Part shown: positions 27,281 through 37,393 of the stretch, one piece after another
Layout: each line of letters starts with the position of its first letter
Position numbering within the stretch: the stretch's first letter is position 1
Source: Candidatus Cloacimonadota bacterium
GTDB taxonomy: Bacteria > Muiribacteriota > UBA6191
NCBI GenBank assembly: GCA_023954715.1
Contig: JAGSHD010000019.1
Coordinates: 1 to 64,000, forward strand
Length of the DNA stretch: 64,000 nucleotides
Direction of reading: 5' to 3'
The notes under the pieces: model-generated
Told to the model about the DNA's origin: nothing
The model's input: only the letters and a program-made list of their open reading frames with translations
Database searches by the model: none
Program-made: the position numbers and the translations under genes

Positions 27281-29116
27281 ATGAGAATAACTAAATTATT
27301 AAAAGTTTGTGCCATATCTTTATTGATCAACACAACGAGTATTCAAGCTAAAGGTATTAATGTTTATTTTGGTCCTGTAGAAAAAGGCGAAACAAGATTA
27401 GACCAACACTTTATTAAATACCTTAAAAAAGCAAAGAAAACTATCGACGCAGCATTCTATGAGTTGAGAGATGAAAACATAATGAATGAGTTTATCGCTG
27501 CACATGAGCGAGGAGTTGAAGTCCGCTTGATAGTTGATTCTCATAACTTCTTTTTGAGAGATCATGATACACTTGAATTTGATTTTGATAAGCGAAACAA
27601 ATTTGTTAAACCTCTTTTAGATGCTGGTATTGTAGTAAAGTATGACTTATCTTCAAAAGTAGATGAAGAGACTGGAATCAATAAAGGTAGATCTGGCCTA
27701 ATGCATAATAAGTTTTGTGTATTAGATAGTAAGCACGTATGGACTGGCTCTTATAACTTGTCTGATACAGGTACTCATAAAAACGAAAACAACGCTATTG
27801 AAGTTGTTAACAAAAAGTTGGCAGCTATCTTTACTAGAGAGTTTGTCGAAATGTATGAAGATGGTGCTTATGGCATTTCTTCTCCTTCTACAGCTGAAGA
27901 CCAACAAATTAAAGTAGGAAAAACCCCTGTTGAAGTTTATTTCGCACCAGAGGATGATCCTGTTGGTAAAATAGAAGTAGAGATTAATTCTGCTGAAGAA
28001 TCAGTATATTTCATGCAATTTGCTATGACTTCAGACGAACTCGGTGACGCATTAATCAACAAGCGTGAAAGTGGCCTTAAGGTCAAAGGGATGTTCGACA
28101 GAATGTTATATCGAAGTACTGGACCTTATGCTGAGTTCTCCCGATTAACTCAAAATGATATTCCAGTGATTGTGTATGATTCGCCTACTGGAGGAAAACT
28201 ACACCACAAAGTCTTTATTATAGATGCAGAAGGAGAAAACCCAAGAGTAATCTTTGGTTCATTAAACGCTTCAAAAAATGGCAATAAAATGAATGATGAA
28301 AATATAGTCATCATCCGTGACAAAGAAGTAACTACAAAATACTTTAATGAATTCAACAAACTGTTCGGAAGACTTTCTAGAGTTACTGCAGGATTCAAGT
28401 CTCAGAAGAAAGCACTATTTATTGACCAAAAAATAGACCGATTGGATTTGGTAATAAGCACAAATGGTATCCCAACAGATGAGTTGAAAATTCAATTTCC
28501 AGCACGATGGGGCGATATTAATAAAGCCGAAGAAGAAGTTGAAGGAGAAGAATCTACAGAACCAGCTGTAGAAGCATCAGTTGAAATTTACCGAATGAAA
28601 AATGGAAAACAAATCAAATCAACTTCTAAAGAAACTATGTACTTAAGCCAAAGGGACATCACTCTTAAAAATTTGAACTTAAAGAGAAAAGGTGAAGATG
28701 CTCTACTAATTATAAAGTGTAAAAACTTTAAAACCCCTTCTATTCCTGGATTCTATAATATGTACATTCAAGCCAAAAGTAAAACTGGAAAAATGTATCC
28801 TCTAAAGTTTCAACCAGCACTTCATGTAATGGATCCTGAAGACACAGAGGTTGTTGCTAACGAACAATTAACAAATATTCTTCTCGGAAAATTATATGAT
28901 GGTAAATATAAATCCTTCTTTGGGCTAGTGGACTCTTGTGAAAATGATGATAACAATTGTGGAATCTTAACCTATGGAAGCTTTTTAAAAAGAGCTATTC
29001 GAATCATCAATCAGAGAATTTTGATTAAAAATGAGGATGAAGCAAAAGAAGTATTAAAAAGACTTAAACGATACCAAACTACATTCTCATCTCAAAAAGC
29101 CCCCAAGTTTAACTAA
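27281..29116 (+). CDS. Secreted phospholipase D-family protein
   Basis: 611 residues. Signal peptide (LLKVCAISLLINTTSIQA) and then two PLD repeats. Catalytic HKD motifs are HNKFCVLD (about residue 141) and HHKVFIID (about 308), each with the downstream Gly-Ser-x-Asn (TGSYNLSDTG and FGSLNASKNG). Both active-site halves are therefore intact. The second half (about 380-600) is an extra C-terminal domain without a recognised family, including a Cys pair. PLD-family enzymes cleave phosphodiesters, either lipids or nucleic acids. The substrate is unclear here. Because the protein is exported, a periplasmic or secreted nuclease or lipase is plausible. GAGAG precedes ATG. Confidence 0.85.
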   Translation: MRITKLLKVCAISLLINTTSIQAKGINVYFGPVEKGETRLDQHFIKYLKKAKKTIDAAFYELRDENIMNEFIAAHERGVEVRLIVDSHNFFLRDHDTLEFDFDKRNKFVKPLLDAGIVVKYDLSSKVDEETGINKGRSGLMHNKFCVLDSKHVWTGSYNLSDTGTHKNENNAIEVVNKKLAAIFTREFVEMYEDGAYGISSPSTAEDQQIKVGKTPVEVYFAPEDDPVGKIEVEINSAEESVYFMQFAMTSDELGDALINKRESGLKVKGMFDRMLYRSTGPYAEFSRLTQNDIPVIVYDSPTGGKLHHKVFIIDAEGENPRVIFGSLNASKNGNKMNDENIVIIRDKEVTTKYFNEFNKLFGRLSRVTAGFKSQKKALFIDQKIDRLDLVISTNGIPTDELKIQFPARWGDINKAEEEVEGEESTEPAVEASVEIYRMKNGKQIKSTSKETMYLSQRDITLKNLNLKRKGEDALLIIKCKNFKTPSIPGFYNMYIQAKSKTGKMYPLKFQPALHVMDPEDTEVVANEQLTNILLGKLYDGKYKSFFGLVDSCENDDNNCGILTYGSFLKRAIRIINQRILIKNEDEAKEVLKRLKRYQTTFSSQKAPKFN

Positions 29117-29135
29117 ACCCCTTGCTTACTAAATG

Positions 29136-29166
29136 AAAGACAATCTTATAGATTGTCTTTTTTTTT
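29136..29166 (+). terminator. Terminator after PLD-family gene
   Basis: A 10-bp perfect stem (AAAGACAATC, five-base loop) followed by a T run. Confidence 0.9.
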
Positions 29167-29292
29167 ATCCTATTTTCTAAATCAATCCCTGATTAATAGC
29201 ATACTATAACAAAAGTTATACGATTCGACGAAACATTGTAAGACATATAAATTAGATCAGATCATCCAAATTCAAAGACAAAAAGCAGCCCT

Positions 29293-30561
29293 ATGGAACA
29301 GATCAAAACATATACCTTAGAAAATAACATAACAATTTTAGCCGAGCACATTCCTCATATCCAATCTGTCCTCTTAGGCCTTTGGGTAAAGCAAGGTTCT
29401 AGAATTGAAAATACAAATCAATATGGAATTGCTCATTTTGTGGAGCACATGCTATTTAAGGGCACCAAAAAAAGAAATGCTAAACAGATTGCTGAAAGTT
29501 TAGAATTAATTGGGGGAGATCTCAATGCCTTTACGTCTCGTGAGCACTGCTGCTATTATGCCAAAGCGATTGCCGAAGAGACAGATCTTGTATTTGATGT
29601 AATATCCGATATTGTTTTTTCTTCCAACTTTGATGCACTAGAAATGGACAAAGAACGAACTGTTATCGCGCAAGAAATCGATATGTATGATGACTCTCCA
29701 GAAGAGTTAGCCCACGAACATTTAGTGCAAACAATGTATGGCAGCGGTCTCGGTCACCCTGTAATCGGATACAAAAAAAATGTAGATAGCTTTCAACGGG
29801 ATGAAGTTTTGGACTTTCATAAAAAGTTTTATCAACCCTCTAATATATTTTTATCGGTAGTTGGTAATTTCGATAATTTTGATATCAAAGAATTAAGTGA
29901 AAAGTACTTCTCTAATGTCCCTAATCTTAATCTAAAAAGTGTCCCCCCAAAGCAAGAGCTACAACATTCAGGAGTTAAAGCAGTCATTAAACCTATTGAA
30001 CAATGTCATTTGACTCTTGGGTGGCATGCCTACAATATTACCCATAAAAATAGATACGTTCTTCATTTAATTTCGGCATATTTAGGTGGTGGAATGTCAT
30101 CACTGCTTTTTCAAGATATCAGAGAAACACATGGGTTAACTTACTCAATTTACTCCTTCGTTAGAGCCTATAAAGACGTTGGTTTTTTTGGAGTTTATTC
30201 AGCACATTCTAAAGAAAGCACATCTAAAATTTTAGAGTTAATTAAAATAAATATTGAAAAGATAATCAATGGCGACCTTAGTACTCAAAAGTTAGTTCAA
30301 TTAAAGTCACAATTAAAAGGTGGGCTTTTACTTGGCTTAGAAAAGACCTCCTTTCGTATGAATCGTATTGGAGTAGGCCACCTTTATTTTGATCAAGTCA
30401 TGGATACAGATACCCTAATACAATTAGTAAACGAAGTAACAGCAGAAGATATTATCAAAGTCGCAAAAGAAGTCTTTTTACAAAGCCCCAGCATCATAAA
30501 TGTGGGGAATCTAGAACAAGAGGACTTAGAGTCTGCTGTTCAGGAGTCAAAAATATTATGA
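29293..30561 (+). CDS. M16-family zinc peptidase (mitochondrial-processing-peptidase-like)
   Basis: 422 residues, the single-chain size of bacterial M16B peptidases. The inverted zinc motif HFVEH is at about residues 49-53 (HxxEH), with the distal Glu in the ALEMDKERTVIAQEI region. The C-terminal half repeats the fold (HLISAYLGGGMSSLLFQDIRE), the usual second domain. There is no signal peptide, so it is likely cytoplasmic. It could degrade signal peptides or process proteins, and the substrate is not known. Its stop overlaps the next start as ATGA, so translation is coupled to a small secreted protein. The upstream ribosome site is weak. Confidence 0.95.
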   Translation: MEQIKTYTLENNITILAEHIPHIQSVLLGLWVKQGSRIENTNQYGIAHFVEHMLFKGTKKRNAKQIAESLELIGGDLNAFTSREHCCYYAKAIAEETDLVFDVISDIVFSSNFDALEMDKERTVIAQEIDMYDDSPEELAHEHLVQTMYGSGLGHPVIGYKKNVDSFQRDEVLDFHKKFYQPSNIFLSVVGNFDNFDIKELSEKYFSNVPNLNLKSVPPKQELQHSGVKAVIKPIEQCHLTLGWHAYNITHKNRYVLHLISAYLGGGMSSLLFQDIRETHGLTYSIYSFVRAYKDVGFFGVYSAHSKESTSKILELIKINIEKIINGDLSTQKLVQLKSQLKGGLLLGLEKTSFRMNRIGVGHLYFDQVMDTDTLIQLVNEVTAEDIIKVAKEVFLQSPSIINVGNLEQEDLESAVQESKIL

Positions 30562-31214
30562 AACTACAAATCTTACTTATCTTAATACTAACTCAGTTAA
30601 CCTATAGCGGAGATATACTCCAAGTTGATAATCGCCATTCCAAAAAAGCAATGTCTTTAAGTCTCCCATCAAACTTTGATTATGCACAAGAAAACGTAAA
30701 TCTTACGATCCATCTTCCTAACAAAATTCAACCCAGTGAAGAAGTTAAACGACTGAACAAAACAATCATTAAAAAGAAGTTTGATTTTGAAACTAATCTA
30801 CTTCGAGGTGTATCCAACAAATCTAGATTTCATCCAATTATGAGAAGATTAGCTAAAAAAGGCTTGGTCCCTTCTGTACATGATCAACGGATGATACGAT
30901 CTCGATACTCACAAAAAGAACACGCAGCGAGAATTGTTATTCGAGTCTATGGAGCCCTATTAAAGATTCACTCTATGAAAGAGCTAAAGAGATATAAAAT
31001 AACTAAAGCAGACATAGAAGACCTAAAAGAGCTTGTAGATGAGTTTCAAAGAAGTATCAAAATGTACACTTATCACCCCATCGACATGCAACAACAATTA
31101 GACAAAGTCCAAGAAAGCGTATTAAAAACTACTGGTCGTGGTAGTATTTTTATAACAGGAATCACTGAAAGTGATGATGGTACAGTCTTAAACATAGAGT
31201 TAAGTAAACAGTAG
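30558..31214 (+). CDS. Small secreted protein coupled to M16 peptidase
   Basis: 218 residues. A short signal peptide (LQILLILILTQLTYSG) precedes a basic mature part with helices (PIMRRLAKKGLVPSV, KELKRYKITKADIEDLKELV). No family was recognised. The ATG overlaps the peptidase stop (ATGA), so expression is tied to the protease. A bidirectional terminator follows, shared with pspA. The coupling hints at a functional pair, though nothing in the sequence shows the protein is a substrate or inhibitor. Confidence 0.7.
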   Translation: MKLQILLILILTQLTYSGDILQVDNRHSKKAMSLSLPSNFDYAQENVNLTIHLPNKIQPSEEVKRLNKTIIKKKFDFETNLLRGVSNKSRFHPIMRRLAKKGLVPSVHDQRMIRSRYSQKEHAARIVIRVYGALLKIHSMKELKRYKITKADIEDLKELVDEFQRSIKMYTYHPIDMQQQLDKVQESVLKTTGRGSIFITGITESDDGTVLNIELSKQ

Positions 31215-31231
31215 AAAAACTAGTTATAGCA

Positions 31232-31260
31232 AAAAAGCCCTATAAAATATAGGGCTTTTT
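31232..31260. terminator. Bidirectional terminator
   Basis: A 13-bp perfect stem (AAAAAGCCCTATA, three-base loop) with A and T runs, between the small secreted protein gene and pspA, which converge on it. Confidence 0.9.
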
Positions 31261-31282
31261 GTGCGAATAAAACTAATTTATG

Positions 31283-32059
31283 CTATGAGTTTAACTCATT
31301 TTTTAATTTTTCAAACTCTTCATCCACAGCCTCATTACTCACTTTAGGAGTAGCTTTAGGTGCGGCCTCACTAGCAGAGTGATCTTCTAAGAGCCCTGAT
31401 GCTTCTTTTTTAAGCTCTAGAAACTCAGATTCAACTCCAACATCAAATGTAACGTCCTCTAGCTTATTGTCCATAGACTCAGCATTCAATTCGATTTGAG
31501 CCATTGCCGTATCTTCAATTTCATTGATTTTATTTTCGAGTTTATCAAAAATTTCAAAATGAGAGCTTGTATCAATGCCAGCCATTTGCTCTGCGATTGC
31601 TTTTTGCGTTTTTGCAGTAGAATGCTTCGCTTTTAAGAAGTTCTTTTTACCTTCAGACTCTTTTACTTTTGCTTCAAGTCTTTGTAAGTTAGCCTTTAGC
31701 TTACTTACCATCTGTACTTGCTGATCTAAAGCGCCTTTAATCTGATTAGCAATTTGCTCGTGATGCTTTTTCTTTTGTAAAGCTTCTTTTGCTAGATGAT
31801 CATTGGATTCATCATCGTCACCTAAAATAGCTTTCGCTTTTGCTAGATAGTTATCAGACTTGTTTTTTTCTGATTTATAGTCTCTCTCTAGTTTCTTTTG
31901 ATTGGCAATAGCTGAGGCAACATGCTTTTTTGTATTTTTAAGCTGATCACTCATATCTCGAATAACCTGATCCAACATTTTTTCTGGATTTTCTGCTGAA
32001 TCCAACATACTGTTCAAATTACTGGAAAAAATTCTTTTAATTCTTTGCCATAAACTCAT
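31283..32059 (-). CDS. pspA: PspA/IM30-family membrane-stress protein
   Basis: 258 residues. It begins with the amphipathic helix MSLWQRIKRIFSSNLNSMLD and the signature NPEKMLDQVIRDMSDQL. A long coiled coil (about 25-200) follows. Such proteins form rods or scaffolds on the inner membrane under envelope stress, and belong to the ESCRT-III-like superfamily. A tail of about 60 residues, rich in Ala/Pro/Glu, extends beyond the usual PspA core. AAGGAG lies just upstream of the ATG. No sigma-54 promoter or PspF is visible, unlike E. coli. The gene appears monocistronic. Confidence 0.9.
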   Translation of the reverse strand: MSLWQRIKRIFSSNLNSMLDSAENPEKMLDQVIRDMSDQLKNTKKHVASAIANQKKLERDYKSEKNKSDNYLAKAKAILGDDDESNDHLAKEALQKKKHHEQIANQIKGALDQQVQMVSKLKANLQRLEAKVKESEGKKNFLKAKHSTAKTQKAIAEQMAGIDTSSHFEIFDKLENKINEIEDTAMAQIELNAESMDNKLEDVTFDVGVESEFLELKKEASGLLEDHSASEAAPKATPKVSNEAVDEEFEKLKNELNS

Positions 32060-32602
32060 TTTTAATCTCCTTAAATATAATCAAAGCATATATAATAGCG
32101 TACTTTTACTTAATCTAACTATTACACCTAAGTAAAAACAAACAATTTTACTTAGTCAAAAGACACTATTTTTACAGCTAGAGAAAATCTAGGAAAAACT
32201 TTACTATTTAAAAATAATAACCTCTTGAAATCGTTATGTAAGCTTAACATTACACCATTTCAATTACAAAAAAAAGGGATAAAAAGCATCTAATTAATTA
32301 AAAAAAAAATAATTTTTAAAGCTGTTCACTTAACGACGTGGATAGCTTAGGTAAATTTATGAGGAATATTCTCAATAAACCCAATGAAAATTAAAACTAT
32401 TTCCATGTTAAAGATACTAAAAAAACGAAAGATACTTGTCTTTACTCCTAGTATTGAAAAACCAACAAAGCTTGACGATAAGACTACAATACTCCTTCTC
32501 ATAAGCGAGCTTTTGAATTGGTTTTTAAAGTGTTAACTAATATCATAACTCATTAAAGATCTTTTTATTCAAAATAAAACAGGGTATTGTATAAAAATCA
32601 TT
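32060..32602. other. Divergent intergenic region (543 bp)
   Basis: AT-rich region between pspA and the beta-helix protein gene. It holds the pspA ribosome site and must contain both promoters. A 50-codon open frame at 32384-32536 lacks a ribosome site and is not annotated as a gene. No hairpin terminator or RNA signature was found. Confidence 0.5.
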
Positions 32603-35600
32603 ATGAAAACTTTTTTAAATCTTATAATTCTAATTTTATTTTCATGTAATATCAGTCATGCTATAACAGTTAGTATCACAGGACCATACGACCGTACAGA
32701 TACCAACAAAACAATTATTACAAGACCTCAAATAAACAAACTAATTACATTCACCGCTGATGCTGTAGATGACAACGGGCTAAATTTTGATTTTACTTGG
32801 ACCTTTCAATCCTTTCCGGGGACAAATGCTCCAACACCATCACTATTAGAAAATTTCGGAACCACATCCAATATATCTTTTTCTATCGCCCAAGAAGGAA
32901 GCTACACATTAAATGTAAGAGCGGATAATCAAGATGGCAATATAAACACTGCAGAAACAGACATTGTGATTTTTACTGTAACCGATACACAACAGATATT
33001 TGTCCATCCTGGCCAAGGTAACGATGCCTTAACAGTAGATCAAGTTACTTTAACAACTCCTTTAAATAGTATAACAAAGGCTATTGAGTATGTCGGTCCC
33101 AGTGATGAAATCATTATATTACCAAATCTTCAGCAAGATATTCCGCAAGTTAGCACCTACGATATCACTTCCACAATAAACCTTGCTAAATCAGGTAACA
33201 TCGATCAAAAAATATCAATCATCGCCTTAGAAGATAATCTAATCAAATTGAAGGCCCAAGGAACAGACACTGCTTTTTTAATTAGTGGACAGAGTTTTAT
33301 CAATTTTAAATTTATTGAGTTTGTTGGCTTTAATGCTGGAGCTATCCGTTTAGTAGGCTCTAATAATATACAGATTGACTCCTGTAAGTTTACAAATGGT
33401 AATATTGGAGTACGTTTAGATCAAACCAACAACACACAAATCAGTTCATCCACATTCAAAGGCAACAAAACCGGTGTTCATTTGTTTGACTCTGACTCCA
33501 ATAGTATCTTACTCTCCACATTTACAAAAAACTCTCAATACGGAATTTTCTTTGACTTCCAAGCTCTACAAAACTCTCAAAGTAACTTAGTCAGCTTTTC
33601 TACATTTTATGACAATGGTACAGAGTATGATGGGGTAACTAAGTTTGACTCTGGGCTTAACTTTGGTAACAATGCAAGCAACTCATTTACAAATTGTTTA
33701 TTTCTCAACAATATTAAAGATTATCATTCATTAATTACTAATCACTTACAAAATACTATTGAAAAACATGTAAGTTACAAAAACATCGCAGTAGAAAAGG
33801 ACCCTAATATCATCGCAATTCCCGTGGCTTCATGGGTGATTAAAGATCCTTTGTTGTCCGACCCTGAAAACGATGATTTTGCTCCTTTGTTCCATACCAA
33901 TTCTCCTATTATTAAAACGGGCACTGGTGGATTAAATATTGGTGCCTTTCAAGGAACAAGCAAAACCTTTCCAACAACTCGAGTGATCTATGTAGATATC
34001 AACGTAACATCTACAATACACAATGGACAAAAATTATCTCCTTACCAGTCTCTTGCAACTGCATTAGTCAATGCATCTCCTGGAGACCATATTAAAGTGT
34101 ATCCTAACTTTCCTTTTCAAGCTCATATTTTAAACTTAAATGATTTAAATAAAACTATTCCAGGATGGGGAGAAGTAACCATAGAGGGTGTAGACTCTCT
34201 GATACAAGGTGAGTTAAGAAAACCCATAATTACCTGTAGTTCTCAAAACTCCAATATTATTGATTTTAATCAAAAAAGCCATATCCACCTCTCAAACTTT
34301 CACCTTAAAGAAAATGGATCACCATGTAAAAACAGGGGGATTCATATTCAAAACTCTAGACATGTGCATATCGAAAAAGTTGCTCTACATGGCTTAGATG
34401 AAAATGCTGCCTTAGAGATCACTTCTTCACATAAAATTAAAATTGAATCTAGCATTATATTTGATTCTCAAAGTGGTATAAAACTATCTCAAGAAGCCTT
34501 AAAAGCTCCAAATCACTATAACAGCTATGATAAAATTACGATTGATAATGCCGGCCCTGGCTTTTCGTTCAATAACAGTCATTTCCCTAAAATATCTAAT
34601 AGCGTTTTAAAATTAGGGAGCGACCCCTGTATCGACCTTATCCCTACTACTACACAAACTCAATTGACCGTAGATTTTTCACTCTGCAATAGTAGTAGTG
34701 GAGGAGGACTGTTTGGTACATTTTCTGGCTCGGGTGCAATTTTAGATCCTAAGTTTTTTTCCATTGACTCTACCATTCAAAATACAAATCCTTGGTACGC
34801 ATTTCAACTACAAGATGGATCTATCGCATTAAATGCTGGAGATCCTGACTATCCTTATATCAGTAGTATCTCTAAAGAGTTTTTATTACCTACAAACGCC
34901 ATTCCAAGTTCTATTGTAAAAACTGCCGACGGAAGAATCGACATGGGGGCATTAGAGCAATCACAAACGGATGTAGATGGTGATAATATTAATAATCTAG
35001 TAGAGAGTAAGACAGAATTTATTGGAATTCTAAGTCCTTACAATCCAAATGATGCCACTTTAGACCATGACAACGATGATCTAAATAATATTAGAGAAAT
35101 ATCACTTGGAACATCTTTAATTAATACAGATACAGATGGAGATGGCTTTTCGGATGGAACCGAAGTCAATATTAACTCAAATCCATTAGTGTACAACAGA
35201 GACGAGCTTTTGGCTTTGATTCCAAAACCAGTTATCGATAGTCATCCGGGCTTAGTAAATCCTACAGTTCTCACACTAAATGGAAGAGAGCTAACTAGTA
35301 AAACTGTAACTAATATATGGAGTATAGTATCTAAACCAAGCGGCGTTCAAGATTCAGATATCATCTTAAACAATACGGCCACAACCTTAAAACTTTTATT
35401 GAAACAATCCGGAACCTATAAAATAGGCTTGAATCAAAGATTGGTAGTAACAGGGGCTGGCCCAACTTTAAGCTCTACAAGTACAGTAGTGAGTGCTATT
35501 GTTGTAAATGACGTACCACCTACAATAGTGCTTCCACCTGATATTTCACTGGGTTATGCAGTAGGTAGAGTCCACTATTTTTATGGCTCACCTAATATAG

Positions 35601-37393
35601 GTAATCCAAGTTTTGATGCCAATACTTCCAATGCTTCTTTATCTTATTTTTGGACTTTAGTAAGTCATAGTAATACTACTCAGATATTTCATGATGTCAC
35701 CCAAGCAACACCTTCTTTATTTTTGCCAACAAAATCTGGTATCTATGAGTTTCAAAAACGTTTTACAAGCTCAAGTCAAAGTGTTTTGAGTGATAAAACA
35801 TATAAAGTTTATCTTTCAGGAACAGACACCAGTTTACCACGAGCCTATGCTGGATTAGATCGAAACTACCCTATCAATTCAGAGCTCACTCTAAATGGTG
35901 CTGGATCAGGTGATCGACTCAATAGTCCTCTAACATATTATTGGAGACAAAAGTCTGGTCCTCCTATCCAATATGTAGAAAATCGTACAAATTGTTCAGA
36001 ACATTTTTTCGATTCTCTTCGCCCACTCAACTCAGTGACATCTTGTGTGAAAGATCAAAGCTTCAAAATCGTACTAAATCAAGCAGGTTTTCATGAGTTT
36101 GACCTAGTGGTATCAAAGTCCGTTGGCAATGAAACTCTATATTCTAATGTAGATACAGTGGCAATCGTAGCTGATGGGACAAATAACGCTACACCATTCG
36201 CTGCTATTACAGGTGAGAAAAGCTACGAGATAAACAAAACTATTACTTTATCTTCCGCAGGATCTATAGATAGAATCTCGGTTTCGGGTCACTCCAGTGG
36301 TATCACATATAAATGGACACAAATAGATGGGCCACCTGTTTTTATTGAGAGCACTACTTCTACTGATTTAACCTTTATCCCAGTGCATTTAGGTTTGTAT
36401 CGGTTTAAACTAGAAGTGATAGATCAAGAAGGTGCTATATCTAAACCTGCATACCATACATTGAAAGTTGAACAAGACAATTTCTTTTTACCAACAGCAA
36501 ATGCAGGTTTGGATTCTTTTGCACTAACCCAACGATTTGTACTTTTAGATGGATCACAAAGTCTAGGAGGATCTAATCCGGTAAAATATTATTATTGGAA
36601 CCAACTCTCTGGTCCAGAGCAAGTGGAGCTATCTGGAATGAACACGGCCACTACAAGTTTTCAGGCTACTAAATCCGGTACTTACAAGTTTTCATTAGTT
36701 GTAGGTACAGATCTTTACCTCTCTCCACCTGATGAAGTTACTGTAGTAGTTAACTCAAACGAACAGTTTGTACCCGTAGCCATCGCCGGACAAAACTCTA
36801 CTGTCTCCAGATTAGAGCCGATTACCCTTGACGGGTCACGTAGTTTTGATCAGGACAACGACCAGTTGCAGTACTTTTGGGAGCAAATATCTGGTCCATT
36901 AGTTATACTCTCTAATTCTAGTGCAGCGATTACTACTTTTTTAGCTCCAAGTCCCGCACTGTATTCATTTTCACTAACTGTAAATGATGGTAAAACAAGC
37001 TCGTTACAAGATACTATCGTTATTGCAGCTGTAGATGCTCCACCAAGTACTCAAACACAGTCTGCATCATTCAATCCTACAACGATTCTAGAACAAGAAG
37101 AAAAACGTGGTTGCTTTATAGTAAGTGCTAGTTTCGGAAGTACCTCCTTCCCGGTAACCTTTTTTCAAAAGTTTCGAGATCATTTTTTACTACATATTTA
37201 TGGTGGTCAAACAATTATGGCTTTCTACTATAAGTATTCTCCAAGATATGCAGCTATTATATCTGACAATATTCTGTTAAAATTATTTTCTCAAAGTATG
37301 TTATTTATATTAATGTTCATACTATTGTTATTGCCAGCTCTTATTGTGTCACAACTAATTAGAGTTATTGGACGTCTTATAAAACATGACTGA
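32603..37393 (+). CDS. 1596-residue surface protein: beta-helix, PKD-type repeats, CFI-box C-terminus
   Basis: Signal peptide (FLNLIILILFSCNISHA), a PKD-like module (about 22-130), and two right-handed parallel beta-helix regions (about 135-460 and 465-780, with PbH1-like NNIQIDSCKFTNGNIGVRLD and HVHIEKVALHG). A calcium-binding thrombospondin-type-3-like stretch (about 795-860) has DVDGDNINN, DHDNDDLNN and DTDGDGFSDG. Several PKD/Ig-like repeats follow (LDGSQSLGGS, LDGSRSFDQDNDQL). Near residue 1504 is CFIVSASFGS, then FRDHFLLHIYGG and YYKYSP, the CFI-box motif, and a final hydrophobic helix (about 1565-1588) with basic tail. CFI-box proteins end in this short C-terminal domain, which suggests surface sorting. 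Its stop overlaps the histidine kinase start by eight bases. Confidence 0.85.
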   Translation: MKTFLNLIILILFSCNISHAITVSITGPYDRTDTNKTIITRPQINKLITFTADAVDDNGLNFDFTWTFQSFPGTNAPTPSLLENFGTTSNISFSIAQEGSYTLNVRADNQDGNINTAETDIVIFTVTDTQQIFVHPGQGNDALTVDQVTLTTPLNSITKAIEYVGPSDEIIILPNLQQDIPQVSTYDITSTINLAKSGNIDQKISIIALEDNLIKLKAQGTDTAFLISGQSFINFKFIEFVGFNAGAIRLVGSNNIQIDSCKFTNGNIGVRLDQTNNTQISSSTFKGNKTGVHLFDSDSNSILLSTFTKNSQYGIFFDFQALQNSQSNLVSFSTFYDNGTEYDGVTKFDSGLNFGNNASNSFTNCLFLNNIKDYHSLITNHLQNTIEKHVSYKNIAVEKDPNIIAIPVASWVIKDPLLSDPENDDFAPLFHTNSPIIKTGTGGLNIGAFQGTSKTFPTTRVIYVDINVTSTIHNGQKLSPYQSLATALVNASPGDHIKVYPNFPFQAHILNLNDLNKTIPGWGEVTIEGVDSLIQGELRKPIITCSSQNSNIIDFNQKSHIHLSNFHLKENGSPCKNRGIHIQNSRHVHIEKVALHGLDENAALEITSSHKIKIESSIIFDSQSGIKLSQEALKAPNHYNSYDKITIDNAGPGFSFNNSHFPKISNSVLKLGSDPCIDLIPTTTQTQLTVDFSLCNSSSGGGLFGTFSGSGAILDPKFFSIDSTIQNTNPWYAFQLQDGSIALNAGDPDYPYISSISKEFLLPTNAIPSSIVKTADGRIDMGALEQSQTDVDGDNINNLVESKTEFIGILSPYNPNDATLDHDNDDLNNIREISLGTSLINTDTDGDGFSDGTEVNINSNPLVYNRDELLALIPKPVIDSHPGLVNPTVLTLNGRELTSKTVTNIWSIVSKPSGVQDSDIILNNTATTLKLLLKQSGTYKIGLNQRLVVTGAGPTLSSTSTVVSAIVVNDVPPTIVLPPDISLGYAVGRVHYFYGSPNIGNPSFDANTSNASLSYFWTLVSHSNTTQIFHDVTQATPSLFLPTKSGIYEFQKRFTSSSQSVLSDKTYKVYLSGTDTSLPRAYAGLDRNYPINSELTLNGAGSGDRLNSPLTYYWRQKSGPPIQYVENRTNCSEHFFDSLRPLNSVTSCVKDQSFKIVLNQAGFHEFDLVVSKSVGNETLYSNVDTVAIVADGTNNATPFAAITGEKSYEINKTITLSSAGSIDRISVSGHSSGITYKWTQIDGPPVFIESTTSTDLTFIPVHLGLYRFKLEVIDQEGAISKPAYHTLKVEQDNFFLPTANAGLDSFALTQRFVLLDGSQSLGGSNPVKYYYWNQLSGPEQVELSGMNTATTSFQATKSGTYKFSLVVGTDLYLSPPDEVTVVVNSNEQFVPVAIAGQNSTVSRLEPITLDGSRSFDQDNDQLQYFWEQISGPLVILSNSSAAITTFLAPSPALYSFSLTVNDGKTSSLQDTIVIAAVDAPPSTQTQSASFNPTTILEQEEKRGCFIVSASFGSTSFPVTFFQKFRDHFLLHIYGGQTIMAFYYKYSPRYAAIISDNILLKLFSQSMLFILMFILLLLPALIVSQLIRVIGRLIKHD

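Noticed and set aside
32384-32536. 50-codon open frame in the pspA to beta-helix intergenic region
   Set aside because: No ribosome site near the ATG and no recognisable product. It may be chance.
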